From contig NZ_JACHMG010000001.1 of the NCBI RefSeq assembly GCF_014204865.1, forward strand, positions 1,116,001-1,180,000: DNA of 64,000 bases, in the 5' to 3' direction. Below are positions 51,133-59,175 of this stretch, in pieces. Made by a program: the position numbers and the translations under genes. The DNA is from Amycolatopsis jiangsuensis (lineage in GTDB: Bacteria; Actinomycetota; Actinomycetes; Mycobacteriales; Pseudonocardiaceae). Positions within the stretch are counted from its first letter, which is position 1. Each line of letters starts with the position of its first letter. The notes beneath the pieces are model-generated. The model ran no database searches and was not told the DNA's origin. It was given only the letters and a program-made list of their open reading frames with translations.

Positions 51133-52284
51133 CTATGAACTCGGACGGGCGTTGAGCCGGGCGGCCTGCCGCAGCAGGTGCTCCCGCTCGGCAAGATCCG
51201 ACGCGTGGACCGCCGCGTCGGCGTACAGGCGCGCGGCCGCCGCCAGGTCACCATCACGTTCATGCAAGTAAGCCGCGACCGCGGCGTACCGGGGCAGAGA
51301 ATCCTCCAGCTCCGCGAGCGCAGCCAGCCCCGCACGTGCACCGTCGGCCTCACCGACTGCCACCGCACGGTTCAGCCGGACGACCGGACTCCCGGTCAGC
51401 CGCACCAGCTCGTCGTACCACTCGAGGATCTGCACCCAGTCCGTCTCCTCGGCCACGAGCGCGTCGGCGTGCAGCGCGGCGATGGCCGCCTGCGCCTGGA
51501 ACTCACCCAGCCGGTCACGCGCGAGCGCTGCCTGCAAAATCTCCACACCCTCGGCGATCAGCCGCGTGTCCCACCGGCCGCGGTCCTGTTCGGCAAGTGG
51601 CACCAGCCGGCCCTCGGACGTCTTCCGCGCCGCCCGCCGCGCGTGATGGAGCAGCATCAGCGCGAGCAGCCCGGAGACTTCCGGATGGTCCATCACGGCC
51701 GCCAGCTGCCGCGTGAGCCGGATCGCCTCCGCGGCGAGGTCCACGTCCCCGGAGTAGCCCTCGTTGAACACCAGGTACAGCACCCGCACGACGGTCGCGA
51801 CCTCACCGGGCTGATCGAACCGCACGTCGGAAACGGTCCGCTTGGCCCGGCTGATCCGTTGCGCCATGGTCGATTCCGGCACCAGATACGCCTGCGCGAT
51901 CTGCCGCGTGGTCAGCCCGCCGACCGCACGCAACGTCAGCGCCACCGCCGACGAAGCCGTCAACGACGGATGCGCGCACAGAAAATACAGCTGCAGCGTG
52001 TCGTCCACCGCCGGCGCAGGCTCCGGCGCCACGTCCGGCGCTTCCTCACGACGACGACGCGCAGCGTCCGCACGGGTCGCATCGAGGAACTTGCGCCAGG
52101 CGACCGTGACCAGCCAGCCCTTCGGATCGCGTGGCGCACCGTCGGGCCAGGCCCGCCACGCTTCGACCAGCGCCTCCTGCACGGCGTCCTCGGCCGCCGC
52201 GAAATCCGCTCCGCGGCGGACGAGGACACCGAGCACCTGTGGCGTGAGACTCCGGAGCAAAGCCTCGTCCAGCCCAGCGGTCAT
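51133..52284 (-). CDS. ECF sigma factor, ECF42-like, with C-terminal helical extension
   Basis: A 383-residue sigma factor. The ATG at 52284 (MTAGLDEALL) overlaps the stop of the DGPF gene (ATGA). Sigma-2 includes FAAAEDAVQEALVEAWRAWP and GWLVTVAWRKFLDA. Sigma-4 includes LTLRAVGGLTTRQIAQAYLV and ESTMAQRISRAKRTV. A long C-terminal domain of about 200 residues is TPR-like (LNRAVAVGEADGARAGLAAL). Extended ECFs of this type are grouped as ECF42 and lack an anti-sigma factor, being linked instead to a DGPF protein, exactly as here. The C-terminal extension is thought to control activity. Confidence 0.92.
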   Translation of the reverse strand: MTAGLDEALLRSLTPQVLGVLVRRGADFAAAEDAVQEALVEAWRAWPDGAPRDPKGWLVTVAWRKFLDATRADAARRRREEAPDVAPEPAPAVDDTLQLYFLCAHPSLTASSAVALTLRAVGGLTTRQIAQAYLVPESTMAQRISRAKRTVSDVRFDQPGEVATVVRVLYLVFNEGYSGDVDLAAEAIRLTRQLAAVMDHPEVSGLLALMLLHHARRAARKTSEGRLVPLAEQDRGRWDTRLIAEGVEILQAALARDRLGEFQAQAAIAALHADALVAEETDWVQILEWYDELVRLTGSPVVRLNRAVAVGEADGARAGLAALAELEDSLPRYAAVAAYLHERDGDLAAAARLYADAAVHASDLAEREHLLRQAARLNARPSS

Positions 52285-52688
52285 TCCGTCACGGTGGGCG
52301 CCTCGGACATGAACGGGCGCAGCTCCAGCCACTCGTGAATCGGCTCGCCACCCTTGCCCGGCGCGGCCGACAGCTCACCGGCCAGCTCCAGGGCGCGGTC
52401 GTAACCGTCCACATCGATCACCATCCACCCGGCGATCACGTCCTTCGTCTCGGCGAACGGCCCGTCGGTCACCGGCGGCCGTCCGGCACCGTCGTACCGG
52501 ACGAACGTCCCCTCAGGGGAGAGTGCCTGGGCGTCCACGAACTCGCCGCTCTCCTTCAGCCGGTCCGCGAAGTCACGCATGTACTGCATGTGCGCCGAGA
52601 CCTCGTCCGGCGTCCACTGGTCCATCGGCACGAAGCCCGCCGGAACCGGCGCGCCACGGTAGTGCTTGAGAAGCAGGTACTTCGCCAT
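52281..52688 (-). CDS. YCII/DGPF-domain protein, partner of the ECF42 sigma factor
   Basis: A 135-residue protein with the diagnostic VTDGPFAETKDVIAGWMVID segment (DGPF at about residues 74-78). It begins MAKYLLLKHYRGAPVP. The YCII-like alpha/beta barrel includes DQWTPDEVSAHMQYM. DGPF proteins are encoded beside ECF42 sigma factors in most actinobacteria and are part of their regulon; the biochemical role is unclear. It is the first gene of the pair and is coupled to the sigma gene by ATGA. Confidence 0.9.
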   Translation of the reverse strand: MAKYLLLKHYRGAPVPAGFVPMDQWTPDEVSAHMQYMRDFADRLKESGEFVDAQALSPEGTFVRYDGAGRPPVTDGPFAETKDVIAGWMVIDVDGYDRALELAGELSAAPGKGGEPIHEWLELRPFMSEAPTVTE

Positions 52689-53092
52689 GATGGTGGTTCT
52701 CCTCGCTGCGGTGCGGCCCGGGTCGGCCGCGGTTCACGACAGGGACGGAGCCGTTCCCGCGTTCTCGACATCCTCGCCGAGAATTGTGCAGGAACTTTCT
52801 CGCCGGGCCGGAATCGCCTGAGTTCGGGCAGGGTGGCGAGCAGGCGGGGGAACCGCTGCTCGAACTCGGGGCGGAGCGAGTGCCAGCACCGGGTGCCCTC
52901 CGGCCGGATGAACACCACGCCGGCGTTGCGGAGCGTGCTGAAGTGATGGCTCAACGTCGACTGGGAGACCCGCACATCGAACTTCGAACCCTGGTGCTCC
53001 TGACCGTCGCTGAGTATGCCCACGATCGCGAGCCGGACCGGGTCACCCAGCGCGGACAGGGCTTTGGCCAGCGGGACTCCATCAAGGATCAC
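52556..53092 (-). CDS. ArsR-family regulator with anomalous C-terminus
   Basis: The frame from GTG 53092 gives an ArsR/SmtB-type winged helix: VPLAKALSALGDPVRLAIVG, SQSTLSHHFSTLRNAGVV, RPEGTRCWHSLRPEFEQRFP. Normal relatives end shortly after the wing, at about residue 105. Here the frame runs on for some 70 residues of Arg-rich, non-family sequence and overlaps the DGPF gene by 133 bp in another frame. A lost stop codon or a small rearrangement after about 52780 is likely. No metal-site cysteine pair is seen, so the signal is probably not a metal. The gene may or may not be functional. Confidence 0.65.
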   Translation of the reverse strand: MILDGVPLAKALSALGDPVRLAIVGILSDGQEHQGSKFDVRVSQSTLSHHFSTLRNAGVVFIRPEGTRCWHSLRPEFEQRFPRLLATLPELRRFRPGEKVPAQFSARMSRTRERLRPCREPRPTRAAPQRGEPPSWRSTCFSSTTVARRFRRASCRWTSGRRTRSRRTCSTCVTSRTG

Positions 53093-53405
53093 CGGACCGC
53101 AGTCGTTGACCGCGGGGGAGATGGCGGCAGCTCTGTCGGGCGCCCTGGGCCGCACAGTCGGGCTGGTGCAGCCTGATCTCGACGAGCTCGAGCCAGTCAT
53201 GATCGAGCGGGGGATGTCGGAGTCGTACGTGAAGGACTTCGTGCGACTCACGCGGCTCGTCAACGCCGGCGCGCTCGCCGAGGTGACGACAGCCGTCGCC
53301 GACCTCACCGGAAACCCGCCACGCTCACTCGACGCGTTCCTCGCCGAACATCGCGACCAGCTACGTGAGGGCGTCGACGCGTCGTTCTACGCCCAGACGG
53401 AGTGA
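53073..53405 (+). pseudogene. NmrA-like NAD(P)-binding protein, C-terminal remnant
   Basis: The frame reads ITGPQSLTAGEMAAALSGAL, then LDELEPVMIERGMSESYVKD and LTGNPPRSLDAFLAEHRDQL, which is the C-terminal third of NmrA/SDR-type proteins. The Rossmann cofactor loop and the rest of the gene are missing. The 5' end meets the ArsR coding region at about 53075-53095, where both genes lose their normal surroundings. The remaining ORF has no proper start. Confidence 0.7.
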
Positions 53406-53433
53406 CGCCCTCACGGGGAGCCGCTTACTTGAC

Positions 53434-53447
53434 ATAATGTACATTAT
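53434..53447. promoter_or_regulatory. ATAATGTACATTAT perfect palindrome
   Basis: A 14-bp perfect palindrome overlaps a TTGACA hexamer (53429-53434). It is a typical repressor site layout but has no complete gene following it. It shares the ATAAT-N4-ATTAT plan with the element at 54034-54059. Confidence 0.5.
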
Positions 53448-54033
53448 CGGCGTTCGCGGGAGTCGCTGATCAGGATGCTGAGAGAGGCTTCGGACAGGCC
53501 TGGAACATCGGCGGACTGCGCAGCAGTCTTGCTCGGCCGCATGTTGGCCATGCGAGCGCACGCCGTGCGAGAGGTCATGTGAGCGCGACTCATGCGGAGT
53601 CCCGAGTCAGAGCTGGCTGTTCGGCTCGCGAGGATCGTCGCGAGCTACTTCCGGAAGGAACCGAGCCCGTCGTGGGTCCACCCGGCACTCGAAACCTTCA
53701 GGCAACCGGCCCCGGGCTCCTCAGTTAAGACGCCCGACAGTCCTCACTATTTCGTCACCGTGACGTATTTACCCGGACTGGCCGGACGACAGAACGAAGT
53801 CAGGACAAAGGTTTGCCGGGCGCGCGCCCGGGCCATCTCAGGTCCCATGTCAGCCCTGACACGGCCCGGAACCACTCGAACAGATGAACGGTGGGCTGCA
53901 CAACCCGTGCTCGGACGTCACGCAGGTGGATCAAGGCCGGTCGACCCGAGAGTGCCTGCGATCGCAAGACGATCGGAAGGGGTCGTCGAAACCGTTGTCC
54001 CCCAAGCGGTTCCGCCCCCCTCGGCTCGCCTTT

Positions 54034-54059
54034 TCATGCATAATTGCCATTATGCATGA
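54034..54059. repeat. 26-bp inverted repeat upstream of the second recombinase
   Basis: TCATGCATAAT (54034-54044) and ATTATGCATGA (54049-54059) are perfect 11-bp arms around TGCC. It lies 52 bp before the recombinase gene. Arm size fits a tyrosine-recombinase binding site, but the 4-bp spacing is short for a crossover region, so an operator is equally possible. Confidence 0.55.
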
Positions 54060-54128
54060 GTAACGCCAGAGATCCGCCAGGCACGGGAACTGACGGAAAC
54101 TGTCGGTGCCGTGCGGTACAAGATTCCC

Positions 54129-55094
54129 ATGCTGGTTTCCGAAGCGCAGCAAGCGTTCTTCGCGGCACGGCGGCCGCGTAAGGACTCGCCGCACACCTCT
54201 GCCGCCTATCGGCGCGATCTCGCCGGGATCACCGCTCTCCTGGTGGCCGAGCTGGCGCGTACCGAGATCACCGTCGAAGAACTCACGGCGCCGGTGCTGC
54301 GTGCGGCGTTCGGCGCATTCGCGGACACGCACGCCAAGAGTTCGGTGTTGCGAGCCTGGTCGACGTGGAACCAGTTCCTCACCTTCTGCGTGTCGGACGG
54401 GTTGCTGGCGGGCAACCCGATGGGGGCCGTCGCCCGGCCCCGTACTCCCCCGCTCACGCCGAAGCCGTTGCGCGGTGAGGAAACTCCGGAGCGGTTGCTC
54501 GCCGCGGCCGCGGACGGTGCCCGGCGGGCGCGGGATCCGTGGCCGGAGCGGGACGTGCTCGTCCTCGCGCTCGGACTCGTCGCCGGGTTGCGGGCGGCGG
54601 AGATGCGGGCGCTGACCCGGCGGTCGGTGGCCGGCCGTACCGGCGAGCTGCGGCTGCACGTCCACGGCAAGGGCAGCCGGGACCGTTCGATCCCGGTGCA
54701 GCCCGCGCTGGAACGCCTCATCGAGGACTACCTCGCGTCGTGCCGGCGTCGGTTCGCCGGGCAGCGTTTTCCGGCGGGTGAACCGTTGTTGCGGGATCGC
54801 GGTGGCCGGCCGATCGGGCGAGGCGCGCTCGAGTACCTGGTGAAATCCTGTTACCGCTGGGCGGGGCTGCACGACCGGGTGCCGTCCGGGGCGAACCTGC
54901 ACGCGTTGCGGCACACCTTCGCCACCCGGCTGGCCGAGGACGGCGCCAGCGCCTCGGAGATCATGGCGCTGCTCGGCCACGCCAGCCTCTCCACGAGCCA
55001 GAACTACATCGAGGCCACCGGCCGGGAACAACGAGCCGCGGTGGCGAGCAACCGCACGTACCGAGCACTCGACGGCCTGGCGCGAGAGGCATGA
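54129..55094 (+). CDS. Tyrosine recombinase/integrase (XerC/D-like size)
   Basis: A 321-residue protein with the full catalytic set: Arg155 in LVAGLRAAEMRAL, Lys181 in HVHGKGSRDR, His258/Arg261 in NLHALRHTFATRL, His284 in LLGHASLSTS and Tyr293 in SQNYIEATG. The N-terminal SAM-like domain starts SEAQQAFFAARRPRKDSPHT. ATG 54129 is preferred; GTG 54111 is possible and would add six residues. It is flanked by a gene-poor interval with palindromes on one side and repeats on the other, and is not related closely to the recombinase at 30840. Confidence 0.88.
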   Translation: MLVSEAQQAFFAARRPRKDSPHTSAAYRRDLAGITALLVAELARTEITVEELTAPVLRAAFGAFADTHAKSSVLRAWSTWNQFLTFCVSDGLLAGNPMGAVARPRTPPLTPKPLRGEETPERLLAAAADGARRARDPWPERDVLVLALGLVAGLRAAEMRALTRRSVAGRTGELRLHVHGKGSRDRSIPVQPALERLIEDYLASCRRRFAGQRFPAGEPLLRDRGGRPIGRGALEYLVKSCYRWAGLHDRVPSGANLHALRHTFATRLAEDGASASEIMALLGHASLSTSQNYIEATGREQRAAVASNRTYRALDGLAREA

Positions 55095-55689
55095 GGACGG
55101 TGCTCGCCCTGACCGGTGCCCGGTGGCCGCGAGTCGAGGTGAGGCGAGGTGAGCGCAATGGCCGACGACGGCGACCCGATCCGAGCACCCTGGCCGGCCA
55201 GCACGAGGCGATTCGAGCGCGCCGGCCGACTGCGACCCGAACGGCGAGGCGAGGCGAGGGTCCTGACTGGCCAGGACGGGGCAGTCCGAGCGCAATGGCC
55301 GACTAGGACGGGGCAGTCCGAGCGCAATGGCCGACTAGAACGGGGCGGTCCGAACGCCATTGCCGACGACGACCGAGCGTCCTGGCCGGCCAGGACGAGG
55401 CGACTCGAACGCCCCGCCGACGACGGGTGCCCGATCGGCACCGACGACCCCGCCACCCTCTCCCCCGTACAGCACACCCACCATCCGCCGGTTCGGGGGC
55501 TGGGTGTCGGACCGCTCCGGCCATGGGCGGGCGTCACCGCGAAAGGACGGCTCCTGCTGACCACCGTCCGCCGGGTCCTGCCCGGTCAGGGTCGAGAGCG
55601 ACGACGCTGTCCGGGGCGTCGAGGTGCCGGGCCGTCCGGACGGTCCGGACGGACGAGCTGGCCAGGCACGTCCTCCGGGAAGTCCTCGG
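55095..55689. other. Repeat-rich non-coding interval
   Basis: No credible gene. The sequence is built from degenerate copies of a motif like TGGCCGGCCAGGACG followed by AGTCCGAGCGCAATGGCC, including three tandem 32-bp units (55274-55369) and paired copies of CTGGCCGGCCAGNACGAGGCG near 55190 and 55380. Frames stay open on both strands because the repeat lacks stops, which mimics coding sequence. Confidence 0.65.
55274..55369. repeat. Three tandem 32-bp repeat units
   Basis: Units at 55274-55305, 55306-55337 and 55338-55369. The first two are identical; the third is degenerate. Each unit begins G(G/A)ACGGGGC(A/G)GTCCGA and ends in GCCGACTA or GCCGACGA. There are no spacers, so this is not a CRISPR array. 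Confidence 0.85.
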
Positions 55690-55770
55690 CGGTCCGGACC
55701 TCGGCAGGGCCTTCGGCACCATCGGCCCGGTGATGGGCCTGGCCGCCGTCCGCGGACCGGTCCTCGGCGG
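55690..55770 (+). pseudogene. 81-bp fragment of a DHA2 exporter gene
   Basis: This matches 2181-2261 of the first exporter gene at 79 of 81 positions; the two differences are both T to C. In one frame it reads GGPDLGRAFGTIGPVMGLAA and onward, antiporter motif C. Sequence on either side is unrelated to the exporter. It abuts the stop codon of the flavin monooxygenase gene. Confidence 0.75.
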
Positions 55771-57333
55771 TCAGGCGCGGGCGGGTTCGGTGGTACGCAG
55801 CCAGCGCCCCAGTGCGGTGCGGAGTGCCTGTCGGTCCACGGCGTCCGGGTGGGGCTGTGCGGTTGCCCAGGCGACGTAGCAGTCCGGGCGCAGGAGCAGG
55901 GCGGCGGGCGATCCCGGCTGGGGGCGGGCGGTGACGACATCGACTTGGTCGTGCCACTCGGACAGCGTGTCCGCCAGTGCGGCGTCCTCGGTCAGGTCCA
56001 GCAGCAGGGGGCGCGCCGTCGTGGTCAGCTCCGCCAGCCGGACGGTCCCGTTCGAGGTGTGCAGGTCCATCTCCGGTGCGAACCGGCCGACCAGTGGGTG
56101 CGGGTCGGGTTCGCCCATGTCGTAGCGGACGTCCGCGCCTGCGGTCAGCTCGGCGAGGCGCTGCACGGTGTGCTGGTCGCGGAGCAGTTCGGTGAACACT
56201 TCGCGCAGCCCGGTGACGTCGCTGCCGGGTGCGATCAGGGCCGACTGTGCTTGCGCGTTCAGCACCATGCGGCGGGCAGCGGCCCGGCGCTCGGTCTCGT
56301 AGCTGTCCAGCAGGCCGGGTGCGGCGGTGCCGCGGATCTCGGCGGCGAGTTTCCAGGCGAGGTTGATCGCGTCCTGGAGGCCGAGGTTGAGCCCGGGTCC
56401 GCCCCCGGTGGCGGAGTACACGTGGGCGGCGTCGCCGATCAGGAACACGCGGCCGTCGGAGAATCGTTCGGCCAGCCGGGTGTTGCCGCCGGTCAGCCGG
56501 CGCAGTGCGTGTGGTCCTGCGCCGTCGGGCGGGTCGAGGGGCACGTCGACGCCGAGTACGCGGCGGATGCTCTCCCGCAACTCGTCGAGGCTCATCGGAG
56601 CGTCGGTCTCGGGCTGGTCCCACTCTGTGGTGCTGATCAGCGGAGGGTGTCCGGGCAGCGGAGCGTAGGAGAATCCTCCGTGCTCGGTGCGGTGGGGCAG
56701 GAACGGCAGGATGGCGCCGAAGCCGGGCACGTTCAGTGCGCCGGTCGCAGGATCAACGTACTCGGCCGGCACGGTGGCGTGTGCTGAGCGGAGTGTCATC
56801 CGGTCGTAGGTGACGCCGGGAAAGTCGATGCCCGACAGTTTGCGTGTGAGGCTGTGTGCCCCGTCCGCGCCGACGACGTAGCGGGCCCGCAACCGGTAGG
56901 CGCCGTCCGGACCTGCGACGTCGACAGTGACCGCGTCCTCGTCCTGCGATATGCCGACGACCTCGTGCCCGCGCCGGATCTCCACCTCCAGCTCGAGGGC
57001 GCGCTCTTCCATGACCTGCTCGATGCGGCGTTGCGGCACCGGGAGGGCATAGACGGGGCTGTTCTCCAGCAGGCTGAGGTCCAGGCCCAGTGCGCCGAAC
57101 ATGAAGTACGCGGAGTTCGGCTGCGGTGGCTCCGCGCTGCCGCTGAGCCGTTCGTGCAGTCCCCGGCGGTCGACCATTGTGACGACCTGGCCGAGCAGCC
57201 CGTTCGCTTTCGGCTCCTCGCTCGGTTCCGGCAGGCGTTCCAGCACGATCGGCCGGATCCCGGCCAGGCTCAGCTCACTGGCCAGCATCAGCCCGTTCGG
57301 GCCGCCGCCGACGATGACGACATCACTGATCAC
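55771..57333 (-). CDS. FAD-dependent monooxygenase (aromatic/rifampicin-hydroxylase-like)
   Basis: A 520-residue class A flavin monooxygenase. GTG 57333 (VISDVVIVGGGPNG) has GAAGGA upstream; a longer frame would begin inside the operators and is rejected. The GGGPNG motif is at residues 9-14, the DG motif is VVGADGAHSLTRKL and the GD motif is FLIGDAAHVYSATGGGPGLN. A C-terminal thioredoxin-like domain follows, with LLLRPDCYVAWA near the end. This is the family of polyketide hydroxylases and drug-inactivating monooxygenases. The two contiguous operators upstream suggest tight control by an unlinked regulator. Confidence 0.9.
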   Translation of the reverse strand: MISDVVIVGGGPNGLMLASELSLAGIRPIVLERLPEPSEEPKANGLLGQVVTMVDRRGLHERLSGSAEPPQPNSAYFMFGALGLDLSLLENSPVYALPVPQRRIEQVMEERALELEVEIRRGHEVVGISQDEDAVTVDVAGPDGAYRLRARYVVGADGAHSLTRKLSGIDFPGVTYDRMTLRSAHATVPAEYVDPATGALNVPGFGAILPFLPHRTEHGGFSYAPLPGHPPLISTTEWDQPETDAPMSLDELRESIRRVLGVDVPLDPPDGAGPHALRRLTGGNTRLAERFSDGRVFLIGDAAHVYSATGGGPGLNLGLQDAINLAWKLAAEIRGTAAPGLLDSYETERRAAARRMVLNAQAQSALIAPGSDVTGLREVFTELLRDQHTVQRLAELTAGADVRYDMGEPDPHPLVGRFAPEMDLHTSNGTVRLAELTTTARPLLLDLTEDAALADTLSEWHDQVDVVTARPQPGSPAALLLRPDCYVAWATAQPHPDAVDRQALRTALGRWLRTTEPARA

Positions 57334-57382
57334 CGGATTTGTCCTTCGCTTCGGGGGTGAGGTCCTCAGACTAGACGATAAC

Positions 57383-57414
57383 TTTGCGTGCACGCAAATT
57401 TGCGTCCGCGCAAA
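57383..57414. promoter_or_regulatory. Two contiguous 16-bp operators
   Basis: TTTGCGTGCACGCAAA (57383-57398) is a perfect palindrome. TTTGCGTCCGCGCAAA (57399-57414) is a second copy with perfect 6-bp arms and abuts the first. They are 50 bp upstream of the monooxygenase start. The length and symmetry fit a TetR- or MarR-type repressor, but no regulator gene adjoins. Confidence 0.75.
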
Positions 57415-57432
57415 TACAGCACGCGAAGGGCT

Positions 57433-57469
57433 GAGTTGGGGTAACTGCGCAGTGCAGTTACCCCAACTC
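57433..57469. terminator. 16-bp perfect stem hairpin after the protease gene
   Basis: GAGTTGGGGTAACTGC (57433-57448) and GCAGTTACCCCAACTC (57454-57469) pair perfectly around GCAGT. It lies 39 bp beyond the protease stop on the transcribed strand and before the monooxygenase operators. Confidence 0.75.
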
Positions 57470-57507
57470 CAGTCGAGGTGCTCTGGCCAGGCAGGTCGCG
57501 GTGACAG

Positions 57508-59085
57508 CTACCGGATGCCGGGTGCACCGGACGCCGGGGATGCGGCGGTGGTCAGCTCGCAGCCTGGACGGGAGGGATCCCACTGTGAGCCCGCGGTCAG
57601 GCAGGCGGTGATCCGGTAGACCTGCTGGCCGTAGCTGCGGCCTTTCACCGCGGTCACGGCTCCGTTCTGATCCACCTCGCACGGGTTGTTGCCAGTGCAC
57701 TGTTCGCCGTCGCGGTTATGGGTGTTGTTGATGCCCATGACCGTGGTGCCGTCGGCGGCCAGCAGCGCCGCGCCGGAGTAGCCGGCTCGGCTGACGCAGG
57801 TGTCGCTCGGGGCGTAGCGCACCGCATCGTCTTGCTGGTAGCCGTCTTCCCGCAGGTGTGGCACCACGGCCTCCACCACGCAGTGCGGGCGGCTGCTCAC
57901 GTAGGCCATGGAGAGCTGATCGCCGGCGCGCATCGGGGTCTCGGACAGCCGGAAGACCTTCGCACCCTCGTCGGCCAGCTGGGCGTAGGTCTTGTCCAGC
58001 CGGTAGAGCGCGATGTCGGTGCCGGTCATCGTCGCGTACACCAGCCTGGTCGCTTGGGCGGTGGCGAGGGGGTAGCCGGCGGGGTCGTTGATGGTGACCG
58101 GGTCCTGCAGGTCGGCGGGCTGGTCCTGCACCGCCGTTCCCGGCTCCGGCCGCCCGCTCGGCACGCAGTGGCCGTTGGTGAGCGCGAGCGCCGGGTCTTG
58201 CGGGCGCGCAGTCCTGGTGCGGACCACCGATCCTTGGCAGTCGCCCACCTTGGCTGTGCCCTCGACGTTCGGGATGGGGTCGAACGGGGGGACGTCGGTT
58301 CCGGTCACGATGCCGGTGATCCAGTCGGCGTTCTCGGCGGCATCGGTGTACATGTCGGGGAAGTCGGCGCCCCGGATGCCGGGGCCGATCACGGTTCCGG
58401 CCAGTGTCCATTCGCCGTCCACCCGGACGAGGGCGGGTCCCCCGGAGTCGGTGGTCCCCGGTCCGACGGCGGGCTCGGCGCTGCCCAGGCACAGGGGCAG
58501 CGTGGCCCCGTGGTCGTCCCAGCACTGCTCCAGCGGCACGATCCGGGTGTCGGCCTCGTGCAGCCGGCGGGGAAAGCACTGGGCGTCGTCGAAATCGCCG
58601 CATCCGGCCGAAGCCGCGCCCCAGCCGAGGATGCGGACCGGCGTACCGGGGGCGGGCGTGGCAGGGGCGAGCCGCACGGGCTGCGCGCGCACCGCGTCGC
58701 GCAGGTGGAGTACGGCGATGTCCTCGCCGGGAGGGTCGTAGGTGTTGTGACGCCGGTAGAACGCGTCGACGTCGGTGACTTCGCCACCGCTGGTCGTGTC
58801 CAGCGATCCGACGCGGACCTTCCAGTCACGGGGCACGCCGGCGGTCGCGCCGGTCGGGGTGTTGGCGCAGTGGCCCGCGGTCACCGCCCACTGCGGTGCG
58901 ATGAGCACTGCTCCGCACCGGTGTCCGTCCGGGCGAGGAGAGTCGTACTGAAGCGAGACCATGAACGAGTACGGCTGGGCGGATTCGGTTCCGCCGACGA
59001 TGGCCGACGCGGGGACCGCGGCCGTCATCGTCGTCAGCAGAGCGAGCCCGGCCGGCAGCGCGAGAGATCGGAAACGGAAGTGCAT
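57508..59085 (-). CDS. Secreted protease with two trypsin-like (S1) domains
   Basis: A 525-residue protein. The ATG at 59085 opens a signal peptide (HFRFRSLALPAGLALLTTMT, cleavage near VPASA). The first S1 domain starts IVGGTESAQ, with His72 in AVTAGHC, Asp122 in GEDIAVLHL and Ser214 in TTDSGGPALV. The second half has its own triad: His306 in LTNGHC, Asp357 in TGTDIALYRL and Ser437 in SRAGYSGAALLA, with conserved cysteines. Two tandem S1-type domains in one secreted protein are uncommon. Substrate preference cannot be told; it may process extracellular proteins. Confidence 0.88.
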   Translation of the reverse strand: MHFRFRSLALPAGLALLTTMTAAVPASAIVGGTESAQPYSFMVSLQYDSPRPDGHRCGAVLIAPQWAVTAGHCANTPTGATAGVPRDWKVRVGSLDTTSGGEVTDVDAFYRRHNTYDPPGEDIAVLHLRDAVRAQPVRLAPATPAPGTPVRILGWGAASAGCGDFDDAQCFPRRLHEADTRIVPLEQCWDDHGATLPLCLGSAEPAVGPGTTDSGGPALVRVDGEWTLAGTVIGPGIRGADFPDMYTDAAENADWITGIVTGTDVPPFDPIPNVEGTAKVGDCQGSVVRTRTARPQDPALALTNGHCVPSGRPEPGTAVQDQPADLQDPVTINDPAGYPLATAQATRLVYATMTGTDIALYRLDKTYAQLADEGAKVFRLSETPMRAGDQLSMAYVSSRPHCVVEAVVPHLREDGYQQDDAVRYAPSDTCVSRAGYSGAALLAADGTTVMGINNTHNRDGEQCTGNNPCEVDQNGAVTAVKGRSYGQQVYRITACLTAGSQWDPSRPGCELTTAASPASGAPGIR

Positions 59086-59175
59086 ACGGACAACCGTGAC
59101 CGGTGTTTGTCCGCGTGAGGCCATCGCGAGGTGACAGTTCTGTGCTGTCGGCGGGTGAGCAGCACGCGGGGCGGG

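Larger units (their letters stand above)
53406..54110. other. Gene-poor interval upstream of the second recombinase
   Basis: About 700 bp with no convincing gene. It holds the palindromes at 53434 and 54034 and a TTGACA-like hexamer at 53429-53434. Short frames at 53475-53582 and 53592-54059 show no recognisable domain and weak codon bias. It looks like eroded sequence at the edge of an acquired segment. Confidence 0.6.

Noticed and set aside
53475..53582. 35-codon frame MLREASDRPGTSADC...
   Set aside because: No ribosome-binding site, no domain, and it lies in eroded sequence.
53592..54059. 155-codon frame upstream of the recombinase
   Set aside because: No domain, irregular composition, and it runs through the 26-bp inverted repeat.
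55274..55369. Possible CRISPR array
   Set aside because: The 32-bp units are contiguous with no spacers and no cas gene is in the window.
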